Source: Flagellimonas oceani (GTDB lineage Bacteria; Bacteroidota; Bacteroidia; Flavobacteriales; Flavobacteriaceae). From it: a DNA stretch of 64,000 bases. The notes beneath the pieces are model-generated. The model did not search any database. It was not told the DNA's origin and was given only the letters and a program-made list of their open reading frames with translations. The stretch is from contig NZ_CP049616.1 of NCBI RefSeq assembly GCF_011068285.1, positions 1,530,501 through 1,594,500 of the forward strand, read 5' to 3'. The translations under genes were made by a program, and so were the position numbers. Positions 1 through 7,633 of this stretch are shown here, piece by piece; positions within the stretch are counted from its first letter, which is position 1; each line of letters opens with the position of its first letter.

Positions 1-407
1 ACATTTTTTACTTTTTCCGGGTAGGATAGTGCAACGGAATAGCTCAAAATGGTTCCTTGGCTGAACCCTAAAAGGGTAATGTTTTCTTTATCAAGGTTGT
101 AAGCTTCAACGGCCTCATCTATAAATTGAACAATTTTCTCCCTGGATTCCCTGGCCTGCCCATCGTCGCTCCACTTCCCTTGTTCCGCATCAAAATTAAT
201 GGCGTACCATGCATGTCCAAAGGGCTCAAGGTTATAGGGCGCCTTAACGGAAATTACCATTAATTCCCCTGGTAATTCGGAAGCAAAGGAAAACAGGTCC
301 TCTTCGTTACTGCCATAACCGTGGAACATAAAAAGCGCAGGAATCTTTCCTGAAACTTTGGATGAAGGTCGAAGCAAATATTCTAATGATAAGGTTTTTA
401 GGGACAT
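1..407 (-). CDS. alpha/beta hydrolase (phospholipase/carboxylesterase type), 3' end outside window
   Basis: This is the N-terminal 135 codons of a serine hydrolase; the gene runs off the left edge, so the catalytic Asp and His are not visible. The visible part has an oxyanion-type HGYGSNEED segment at residues 29-37 and the nucleophile elbow GFSQG at 114-118, with Ser116 the likely nucleophile. This pattern is that of the carboxylesterase/phospholipase family (Abhydrolase_2), which cleaves small esters in the cytoplasm. No signal peptide is seen. It is the last visible gene of a same-strand run (BatA-like, dihydroorotase-like, DUF4870-like, hydrolase) with a gap of only 9 bases from the gene upstream. 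The substrate is unknown. Confidence 0.85.
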   Translation of the reverse strand, partial: MSLKTLSLEYLLRPSSKVSGKIPALFMFHGYGSNEEDLFSFASELPGELMVISVKAPYNLEPFGHAWYAINFDAEQGKWSDDGQARESREKIVQFIDEAVEAYNLDKENITLLGFSQGTILSYSVALSYPEKVKN

Positions 408-416
408 TGTATCGAT

Positions 417-743
417 TTATGAAATGAATTTGAACCATTTTTGAAAATAATTGCCCAATAAGGGCAGTGGCTTGGTCTTATCGTTCAGCGCCTGTAAAAA
501 ACCAAAAATCCATATGGCAATATAAAAAAGGTATACAGGGATGGCCAAATATGCATATCCGGCATAGGTCATTATAATGGCCAAGGCATGAAAAAGCACG
601 TGAATTCCGAACGCCTGCCGTATATGAAAACGTGCATAGGCATTTTTATCCTCAATGTTCATGGTAATGGCGATCAAGCAGCCAACAATGGTAATATAAG
701 CTACAACAGCCGTAGTTTTTCCTGGAATAGATGGGTCGCTCAT
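417..743 (-). CDS. small membrane protein, DUF4870-like
   Basis: A 108-residue protein with about three hydrophobic segments (roughly residues 10-27, 45-65 and 67-85) and the phrase FHIRQAFG between the first and second, which is typical of DUF4870/Tic20-like small membrane proteins. The biochemical role of this family is not established. Its ATG overlaps the stop of the dihydroorotase-like gene by one base (TAATG arrangement), so the two are probably translationally coupled. Membrane topology is inferred from hydrophobicity only. Confidence 0.8.
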   Translation of the reverse strand: MSDPSIPGKTTAVVAYITIVGCLIAITMNIEDKNAYARFHIRQAFGIHVLFHALAIIMTYAGYAYLAIPVYLFYIAIWIFGFLQALNDKTKPLPLLGNYFQKWFKFIS

Positions 744-1996
744 TATAAAGTACTTAAATCGTTATGTATGATTCCGTAAACTTTACCCTTTAAGGTGGCA
801 CCTACGAACATGCTATTTTTTGATGTTGACAGCACATCGTTTGTTTCAAAAACATACTCACCTTCCGGGTTGAAGAGTGTAAGGCAGGCTTTGGCACCCT
901 CTTCCAGTTTTGGGGAATCAATCTGGTACCGCTCCCGACCCTTGGTCAACAAGCTGATGGTTTCATCGAGTTCAAAAATAGTGTTCAAGCTACCAAATGC
1001 GGATTCCAAGCCAAGGCTTCCATTTTTTGCATTATCGAACTCCACACGTTTGTGCTCAATATCCATGGGAATGTGGTCCGATGTCACAAAATCTATGGTC
1101 CCATTTTTCAACCCTTTGATCAAGGCCTTGCAATCGGATTTTGTCCGTAGTGGAGGGGATACCTTAAAATGGGTATCAAAACCGACCAAGGTTTCATCGG
1201 AAAAGAAGAGGTTATGTACCGCAACACTGCATGATACATCCAACCCTTTTTTCTTGGCCTCGGCAATCAGTTTTACCGAACCCGCAGATGAGATTGTCGG
1301 AATATGGAGTTTTCCTCCCGTGTATTCCAAAATATATAAGTCTCTTGCGATCTGTAGTTCTTCGGACAATGCCGGAATTCCCTTTAGACCTAATTTGGTA
1401 GATATTTCCCCCTCGTTGGCAACGCCTTTTCCTTTAATGTCGCCATCTTGTGGGAACGAATAGACCAACCCATCAAAGTTTTGGGCATATAGCAAAGCTA
1501 TTTTGAGCAAATTGGGATTCGAGATTTGTTTTTTGAAATCAAAAAAAGCAACTGCGCCTGCATTTCTCATATCAAAGAGTTCGGCCAGATCAATTCCTTC
1601 CGCGTTTTTGGTCAAAGTTCCCAAGGGATAGAGTTTTGTGGCCTTTCCCTGACCGCGTTCTTTTAAAAACACCACATCGGAGCTGGTATCGGGTACGGGG
1701 TGCGTGTTGGGGTTGAGGACAATATCGGTAAAACCGCTTTTGCCCGCGGTAAACAATCCGTTAGCAATGGTCTCGCGTTCCTCAAAACCCGGTTCGCCAA
1801 AACTTACGCTGCTATCGAACCACCCCAAGGAAACATGCAAGTTTTCTTTCTCCACCACTTTAATATTGGACGGCGCATCCACAGTGGCACCAATTTTTTC
1901 GATGACCCCTTTTTTGATAAGGATGTCACGCTTTTTCAAGTGAAGGTCCTTGTTCTCTGGGCATACAATTTTTGCAGACTTCAGCAGAATGTTCAT
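743..1996 (-). CDS. dihydroorotase-like protein, probably non-catalytic
   Basis: A 417-residue amidohydrolase-fold protein of the dihydroorotase family, which normally cyclises carbamoyl-aspartate in pyrimidine synthesis. The usual metal-binding DxHxHxREPG segment reads DSSVSFGEPG (residues 61-70), so both His are Ser and the substrate Arg is Gly. The next metal His is also lost: HIPTISS stands where HICHVST is usual. The later SDHIP motif and the VHNL histidine remain. I infer a pseudo-enzyme, perhaps a structural partner like the inactive PyrC' of Pseudomonas, with a catalytic copy elsewhere. The start at 1996 is preferred over an upstream in-frame ATG because it makes an ATGA overlap with the stop of the BatA-like gene and begins directly with the family's N-terminus. 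Confidence 0.85.
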   Translation of the reverse strand: MNILLKSAKIVCPENKDLHLKKRDILIKKGVIEKIGATVDAPSNIKVVEKENLHVSLGWFDSSVSFGEPGFEERETIANGLFTAGKSGFTDIVLNPNTHPVPDTSSDVVFLKERGQGKATKLYPLGTLTKNAEGIDLAELFDMRNAGAVAFFDFKKQISNPNLLKIALLYAQNFDGLVYSFPQDGDIKGKGVANEGEISTKLGLKGIPALSEELQIARDLYILEYTGGKLHIPTISSAGSVKLIAEAKKKGLDVSCSVAVHNLFFSDETLVGFDTHFKVSPPLRTKSDCKALIKGLKNGTIDFVTSDHIPMDIEHKRVEFDNAKNGSLGLESAFGSLNTIFELDETISLLTKGRERYQIDSPKLEEGAKACLTLFNPEGEYVFETNDVLSTSKNSMFVGATLKGKVYGIIHNDLSTL

Positions 1997-3915
1997 GTAA
2001 CAAATTTTTGAATGAGTACCTCTATCAGCGCCAGAAGCAGCGCTAAAATAACAAACCATTTCCAATAAGCCGTAATGTTGTTCTCGGCTTTCAGATATTG
2101 GAACAGCTCTGGAATGGAATCCATGGTGTTTACGTTTTCCAACGTACCTATATCCAGATATTTGAGTTGGCTTTCTGTTCGGGGAAAGTTAAAACTTATA
2201 TTTTGGAGGGGTTGTTGATTTTGGAGTATGGAGTAAATTCCATCCTCGGTGGGATTCTGTTCAAAAGTTAAGCGTACCCGGTTCGGGAAGGTCTGCTGAA
2301 GGGGAATAAACTCATACCCGTCTTTTGCCACCTTCAAGATGTCATCGTTGCCGATTTCCGCCGAAATATCCACGGTAGTCGATTCACCAAGTGTTTGATA
2401 TGTTCTGGGTGTCTGCAAACTGGATTGGGCCATATTGTAAAAGGTGGGCACAATCAACGGGGAGTTAATGAAATTGGAATTTCCGACTTCCAACGGAACC
2501 GTAAACACATACAATCCATCGTCTCCCACTAAAAATGAATCCCCACCATCCAAGGACAGCGCTGTAGGTAGACTGGTCTGTATTTTAAAATATTCCTTGA
2601 CGGACGGATACTGGAAGTTGGTAACTTCTTGCTCAAAAACATTGCGGTACAACGGATGGTCGAATGATATTTTGGTCAATTGTTCATCCGAAACGATTCT
2701 TTCTGAGAACTGCGTAGCTGATAGGCTGGACAATAATGTATTGTATGTATCAAGGTCGCTGTTGATAGCTGGGATTACGATCAAGGTGCCGCCATCGTTT
2801 TTAAAAGTGCGCAAGATATTTTGCAGACTGCTCGGAACTGCTTTTAAATTATTAAGGATCACCACATTTTGATTGTCCAGGGTGCTGTAATCCAATTGGT
2901 TCAATGCATATTTTTGAAAATCGAATTCATCACTACGAAACAAACGGTTTAAGAAATCACTATCTGATTCGCTGATTGCTAAAACCTTTATTTTTTCTTT
3001 GGAATTGATATTGAAATAGAACTTATTGTCATACCCTAAGGCATTATCAATGATGCTCAACCTCCCATTCAATGCTTCATCGGCAGGTATGGTAAATTCG
3101 ACTTTCGCATTTTCGTTCGATTTGAATTTAGCAGCTGTTTTGGCTATCAATTCATTATTATTATACAATGAAATGGGCAATGCTCCATCTTGGTTACCGC
3201 CAGAAAGAAAAACATTCAATGTGGCTTGTTCGTTTAAGCCATCGTCCACAAAAACAGAGTCGATGGATACATTTTGCGCTTCCCGTGGTCGCATTGGAAT
3301 AAAATGAACAGCTAAAACGGAGTCCACGTTTGTACTTCCAGTAGACATTCTTTCTTGAAAATCTGAAACTAGAATAAGGTTTTTTATACTACCGCTATTT
3401 TTGGAAAACAAGCTATTGGCCTTTAGGGCAATTTCATCCAAACTTAATTGTTTGTAGGAGTAGGGGAGCGATAACAGCGAATTCTGAATATCCTTAACGC
3501 GAACATTTCGAAAGGTTTTTTCGTTTGTAAAGAGACTGAATTCGGTATCCCCATCAATATTTTTAATAAAATCCTGTACAGCTTTTTCCAAAAGTGAAAT
3601 ACCATTGTTCTTGGCCTGCATACTGAAGGAATCGTCCAAATAAACAACGGTCTCTTTTTCTTGAAGCGCACTTACCGTCGAGGAAAATGGTTGTGCAAAA
3701 GCAATAATGATGGCCGCTAGCAACAACAACCTTGTAATGAGCAACAACCATTTTTTGAGCGTGTTGCTCTTTCTGGATTCCAAAATTACCTTTTGCAGCA
3801 TGGCTACATTGGTAAAAGGGGTTTTAGTAAAGCGCCGTAACTGGAATAAATGAATTAAAATGGGTATGACTAGAAGAAAAAGTGCCCAAAGAATTTCTGG
3901 ATGTTTAAACTGCAT
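1993..3915 (-). CDS. BatA-type vWA domain membrane protein
   Basis: A 640-residue protein. The N-terminus has the BatA double-transmembrane module (FKHPEILWALFLLVIPILIH at 3-22, then a second segment near 57-76). A von Willebrand A-like domain follows with a MIDAS-type DDSFS, then a long beta-rich region and a C-terminal membrane segment. Proteins of this kind sit in the inner membrane with the vWA domain exposed, and in Bacteroidota they are linked to MoxR/Bat systems; the exact job is unknown. I chose the ATG at 3915 because a perfect flavobacterial promoter -7 box lies at 3933-3940. A start at 3945, also in frame, would lie upstream of the predicted transcript start. A second protein of similar plan is at 59885-61918. 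Confidence 0.88.
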   Translation of the reverse strand: MQFKHPEILWALFLLVIPILIHLFQLRRFTKTPFTNVAMLQKVILESRKSNTLKKWLLLITRLLLLAAIIIAFAQPFSSTVSALQEKETVVYLDDSFSMQAKNNGISLLEKAVQDFIKNIDGDTEFSLFTNEKTFRNVRVKDIQNSLLSLPYSYKQLSLDEIALKANSLFSKNSGSIKNLILVSDFQERMSTGSTNVDSVLAVHFIPMRPREAQNVSIDSVFVDDGLNEQATLNVFLSGGNQDGALPISLYNNNELIAKTAAKFKSNENAKVEFTIPADEALNGRLSIIDNALGYDNKFYFNINSKEKIKVLAISESDSDFLNRLFRSDEFDFQKYALNQLDYSTLDNQNVVILNNLKAVPSSLQNILRTFKNDGGTLIVIPAINSDLDTYNTLLSSLSATQFSERIVSDEQLTKISFDHPLYRNVFEQEVTNFQYPSVKEYFKIQTSLPTALSLDGGDSFLVGDDGLYVFTVPLEVGNSNFINSPLIVPTFYNMAQSSLQTPRTYQTLGESTTVDISAEIGNDDILKVAKDGYEFIPLQQTFPNRVRLTFEQNPTEDGIYSILQNQQPLQNISFNFPRTESQLKYLDIGTLENVNTMDSIPELFQYLKAENNITAYWKWFVILALLLALIEVLIQKFVT

Positions 3916-3932
3916 TCCCAATATTGCTTGAT

Positions 3933-3965
3933 CAAAGATAGGCATTAAAACATTTTGATTTCAAA
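3933..3965 (-). promoter_or_regulatory. promoter of the BatA-like gene run
   Basis: On the minus strand TTG (3964-3962) is followed by 21 bases and then TATCTTTG (3940-3933). This is an exact match to the Flavobacterium/Bacteroides consensus TTG-N17-23-TAnnTTTG. It lies 18 bases upstream of the chosen start at 3915 and probably drives the four-gene run down to the hydrolase at the window edge. Confidence 0.75.
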
Positions 3966-4057
3966 CTTCGGTTTGCAATTATCAAAGACCAATAAACAAT
4001 CCACAATTTATTGGTATTCGAGTGCGTTCGTCGTATCTCATCCAGAACAGCGCAGAA

Positions 4058-5065
4058 TCAACAAAAAAAGAAATAATCCTGCATTGGGGATTGGCCAAGC
4101 TCAGAAAAAAAACCTCGAATTTCTTCTTGTGCATCCTCATTGGCCACGGTGATGATGCTTTGTGGATTTTTCAAATGCTGTAATGCCTTAAAATGTACGA
4201 GTTCTTTACCGTAGATTTTTTTGCCTATTTTTTTTGGGTTATCGCACAGCCAAACAAAATCCAACCCATGCCTTTTTAATCCTTTGGCTATCTTTTTCCC
4301 CTTAAATCCTGCGCCCCATACCACCAATGGTCGGTCTTTGTGGTGATCCAGTTTAAGAAAATAGTGCAGTTTGATGTCCAAAAAGTAGTTTTGGGCATAG
4401 TGCTCATGGGTTCGCGATGTTCGAGTGTCATAATCGCGCCAAAGATGCAATACTTGGTTGCAGGGAATAATGTTGAAGCCGTGCTCATAAAAACGAAACG
4501 TGAGGTCGTAATCCTCGGGGTAACGGTTGGGGTCAAAGCCTTGAGATCGTTCAAAATCGCTTCGTTGTATCATCCAACAAGGTGAGGGAATAACGCACTC
4601 TTTGTATATCTCATCAAAGTTGTTTCCTTTGGATGTCAATCGGTTCAGCCACTTTTCATAGCGTTCATAGCCATTGCTGATACCTCGGTTCGAAAAGTAT
4701 TTCACCTGTCCTACGGCAACATGCCCTTTTCCGTACGCTATCAAAGAATTGACCATGACCTCTAAACGATCGGGTTCCATAATATCATCCGAATCCATTC
4801 TTGTCACAAAATCTCCATTACTTTTTGCATACGCTGTTTGAAGTGCGGGAATGATTCCATTTCCCTCATTTTGGAAGACCTTGATTCGGTCATCTTTTTG
4901 GGAGTAGGAGGTAAGGAGTTCAAAGCTTTCATCCGTAGAATGATCGTTTACCGCTAAAACCTCCCATTCCCTATAGGTTTGCCCTATGATGGAATCCAAA
5001 CATTCGATCAAAAAATGTACAGTGTTCTTAAAAGGAATTATGATGCTGACCTTACTGTTTTGCAT
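4058..5065 (-). CDS. family 2 glycosyltransferase with extra C-terminal nucleotide-binding-like domain
   Basis: A 335-residue protein. Residues 1-230 are a GT-A family 2 glycosyltransferase: SIIIPFKN start strand, VNDHSTDES, and the metal-binding RMDSDD. It probably adds a sugar from a nucleotide donor to a cell-surface glycan. The last 85 or so residues start with PLVVWGAGFKGKKIA, a glycine-rich turn like that of a Rossmann fold, and end in DYFFFC; this looks like a separate appended domain. No membrane segment is seen. It is an isolated gene on the minus strand between an SGNH hydrolase and the BatA-like promoter, with no other polysaccharide genes nearby, so the acceptor cannot be guessed. 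Confidence 0.85.
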   Translation of the reverse strand: MQNSKVSIIIPFKNTVHFLIECLDSIIGQTYREWEVLAVNDHSTDESFELLTSYSQKDDRIKVFQNEGNGIIPALQTAYAKSNGDFVTRMDSDDIMEPDRLEVMVNSLIAYGKGHVAVGQVKYFSNRGISNGYERYEKWLNRLTSKGNNFDEIYKECVIPSPCWMIQRSDFERSQGFDPNRYPEDYDLTFRFYEHGFNIIPCNQVLHLWRDYDTRTSRTHEHYAQNYFLDIKLHYFLKLDHHKDRPLVVWGAGFKGKKIAKGLKRHGLDFVWLCDNPKKIGKKIYGKELVHFKALQHLKNPQSIITVANEDAQEEIRGFFSELGQSPMQDYFFFC

Positions 5066-5115
5066 GCTGCAAACTAATTGAAGCTACTGATTTGGAACCG
5101 GGAAAAGTAGATGGG

Positions 5116-5805
5116 TTAATTTTTTAAAGTCTTTGCAATAGCTTCTTGCACCATTTTCTCCATAATCTTGTAACCTGCCTTGGTCACATGTACTTCGTCC
5201 GTGGTCAGTTCGGTTGGCAGCCCATTTCTATCATCCGCCATTTCGGAGAAATAATCCAAATACATCACTTCCTGAGCTTCGGTCATTTCCTGGAGCATTT
5301 TGTTCAGTTTCGGGATTTTGAGGTTTGGCTCCAAACCGGGACGCCACGGATAATCGTAGGCAGGGAGCACGGAACAAACAATCGGTTTAATGCCGTTTGC
5401 TTTTGCCAGTTGTACCATGGATAATATGTTGTCGTGGATTTGTTCCAGTGTCATCGGGCCTGTATTGCCGGCAATATCGTTGGTGCCCGCTAAAATAACC
5501 ACCACTTTGGGGTCAAGGTCAATCACATCTTGGCGAAAACGAAGTACCATCTGTGGCGTGGTCTGTCCGCCAATGCCACGATTTACATACGGGTTTTCAG
5601 CAAAAAATTCTGGATGCGCATCTTTCCACATTTCTGTTATGGAATTTCCCATGAACACCACACGATCTTCTCCGGAAGGCGCAGCGAGTTCTGCATTGGT
5701 ACTTTTGTACTTTTCCAAATTGGGCCAATCTTGGGCATTGATTTTTGAAGTGCTCGACAATCCTAAAAATGATAGCATGATCCAGAGGATGGTTTGTTTT
5801 TTCAT
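5116..5805 (-). CDS. secreted SGNH/GDSL hydrolase
   Basis: A 229-residue protein with a Sec signal peptide (cleavage expected after about residue 24, ...KINAQ). Block I reads FMGNSITEMW, with the nucleophile Ser in GNS where GDS is classic; block II has the NRGIGG glycine; block III is GTND; block V is DEVHVTKAG, supplying Asp and His. All four SGNH elements are therefore present. The family hydrolyses acyl or acetyl esters of lipids, glycans or small molecules outside the cytoplasm. The specific substrate cannot be read from the sequence. Confidence 0.88.
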   Translation of the reverse strand: MKKQTILWIMLSFLGLSSTSKINAQDWPNLEKYKSTNAELAAPSGEDRVVFMGNSITEMWKDAHPEFFAENPYVNRGIGGQTTPQMVLRFRQDVIDLDPKVVVILAGTNDIAGNTGPMTLEQIHDNILSMVQLAKANGIKPIVCSVLPAYDYPWRPGLEPNLKIPKLNKMLQEMTEAQEVMYLDYFSEMADDRNGLPTELTTDEVHVTKAGYKIMEKMVQEAIAKTLKN

Positions 5806-5854
5806 TATGTGCAGTTTGGATAAAAATAGGGAATTTCAACTGAAATCATTTCAA

Positions 5855-5885
5855 TAAAAAACGGTGCAACAATTATGTTACACCG
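5855..5885 (-). terminator. rho-independent terminator after the S10 peptidase gene
   Basis: Read on the minus strand, CGGTGTAAC and GTTGCACCG pair over nine positions (one G-U) around a 6-base loop. A run of six T follows (plus-strand A at 5856-5861). It lies 27 bases beyond the S10 peptidase stop. Confidence 0.7.
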
Positions 5886-5911
5886 CTTTATAAATCTAAA
5901 TTTTATGTTGC

Positions 5912-7396
5912 TTAGTATTTTGCACTCTTTCCTTTGGACAGGGTTCTTAAAATAAACGCCCTGATATCCTCGTTGGCAGATTTTAAATCTTCCCTTCTTA
6001 AATACATCATGTGACCGGAACGGTAGCCCTTGAATTCAAAACGATCTTTCATTCTACCACTTGGATCTACTTGGGACATGGTGTACTTGGCCGCGAAATA
6101 GGTGCAGGCACCATCATAATAGCCGGATTGTACCAACACGTTCAAATATGGATTCTGTGCCATGGCCTGACGCAAATCATCACGGACGCTATCATCGTCA
6201 TTGTTCCAAGGGTGAACAGGACCGAACATATTGTATTTGATATCGGTTTTAAAATCAAGCTCCTCCTGCAAATAATAGTTTATGGCGGGAGTGAAGCTGT
6301 GCAACCAAGAGGTCAACTCGGGGGAATAGTCGGGACGGGTACCTGCCAAGGTTTTGTCGATTCCCAAATAGCGGCTGTCCAAACGCCCAATGGTGTAACC
6401 TCCGTTTCTTCTTTTCAAGGCTTTCCAGAAGAATTGGGTAGGTACATCCAAGTTGTGGTCCAGTATATCCTGAACGTCCAATCCCGAATAACGCGCCATT
6501 TTATCTGCAATGGATTTACGTTCGGAATCTGCTATAAATCCGCCCTTGGCAATAGCTGGCAACAATTCGTTGATCGTAAATTCTTCCACTTCCGGCAATA
6601 CTTCCAAAAGATCTTTACTTTGTAAATCAGATGGCAACGCCTTGTGGTGCCATGCCGTGGCGGCAAAATATGGTAGATTCAAGGCACTGGAGACAGGATC
6701 GTTGTCACGGAATACCTTGTAATCGGCAGGGGAAACCATGATCACTCCGTTCAAATACATCCATTGTTGGTTTTGGAGCGCCAAGGAAAGCCCCATAACA
6801 CGGGTACCCCCATAACTTTCCCCAACAATATATTTTGGCGAGTTCCATCTGTTGTTTCGGGTCACAAAGGTATTGAGCCATTCGGCCAAGTATTTGGTAT
6901 CGGCATTGATCCCGAAAAACTTTTCACGATCTACTTCCTTTCCAGTTTCTGGAATGGTACGCGAGTAACCTGTATTAACGGGGTTCACATAAACAATATC
7001 GGTCACGTCCAAAACGGAAAACGGATTCTCCTTGACACCATAGGGCTGAACAGGATAACCCTCATCATCGATTTTAAGGATACGAGGCCCTGTGTAGGCC
7101 AGGTGCATCCAAACGGAACCAGACCCTGGTCCTCCATTGAAGGAAATCAAAAGTGGCCTTGAGGCCCTGTCCTTAACATCATTTTTGGTGTAATAGGTGT
7201 AGTGAAGAGACGCAATGGGCTCACCCAGTTCGTCCCAGACCGGTTGCGTGCCCGTGGTTGCAGTGTAATCGATTCTTGAGCCATTAATGGTTACGGAATG
7301 TTGTGTGGTTACCGTAGTGTCTACAGGAAGTTTGCGTTCTTGGGCAAAGGCGAATGACGTGCACAACGCCATACCTAACAGTAAGAGTTTTTTCAT
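5912..7396 (-). CDS. secreted serine carboxypeptidase, S10 family
   Basis: A 494-residue protein with a Sec signal peptide ending near ...SFAFAQ. It has the S10 family marks: NGGPG at residues 87-91 (oxyanion region), GESYGG with nucleophile Ser194, a late SGYYDGACTY holding the likely Asp, and SGHMMYL holding the likely His. S10 enzymes remove C-terminal residues from peptides, usually at acidic pH. The protein should act in the periplasm or outside the cell. It is a single gene followed by a terminator at 5855-5885. Confidence 0.9.
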   Translation of the reverse strand: MKKLLLLGMALCTSFAFAQERKLPVDTTVTTQHSVTINGSRIDYTATTGTQPVWDELGEPIASLHYTYYTKNDVKDRASRPLLISFNGGPGSGSVWMHLAYTGPRILKIDDEGYPVQPYGVKENPFSVLDVTDIVYVNPVNTGYSRTIPETGKEVDREKFFGINADTKYLAEWLNTFVTRNNRWNSPKYIVGESYGGTRVMGLSLALQNQQWMYLNGVIMVSPADYKVFRDNDPVSSALNLPYFAATAWHHKALPSDLQSKDLLEVLPEVEEFTINELLPAIAKGGFIADSERKSIADKMARYSGLDVQDILDHNLDVPTQFFWKALKRRNGGYTIGRLDSRYLGIDKTLAGTRPDYSPELTSWLHSFTPAINYYLQEELDFKTDIKYNMFGPVHPWNNDDDSVRDDLRQAMAQNPYLNVLVQSGYYDGACTYFAAKYTMSQVDPSGRMKDRFEFKGYRSGHMMYLRREDLKSANEDIRAFILRTLSKGKSAKY

Positions 7397-7476
7397 TATT
7401 ATTTGGTTGAATTAGTCTAGTCCATAAAAATAGGGAATTTGTAGGATAAGGTTTCCAATTCGATTAAAAAATGTGG

Positions 7477-7542
7477 TTAACGTTAAGTTTGATTTTGGGA
7501 AACAAAAAAGAGAACTAAATTTTACATAGTAACATTATGTTA
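7477..7542. other. two palindromes in the gap upstream of the collagen-like lipoprotein
   Basis: The 237-base gap 7397-7633 contains a perfect 10-base palindrome TTAACGTTAA at 7477-7486 and a 6+1+6 inverted repeat TAACATTATGTTA at 7530-7542. They could be operator sites for the genes that start at 7634. I found no full TAnnTTTG promoter; TAGTTTTA near 7599 is a one-mismatch candidate. Confidence 0.35.
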
Positions 7543-7633
7543 AGAAAAGCTTAAACCAATGGATATTCCCAGTTAATGCTTTCATAAGGGTGTGTGGTTA
7601 GTTTTACGGCATTAACCTTAACACTGAACATTT

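Noticed and set aside
795..1463. 222-residue plus-strand frame opposite the dihydroorotase-like gene
   Set aside because: It is antisense to a well-supported gene and its translation has no domain or signal; it is a mirror frame.
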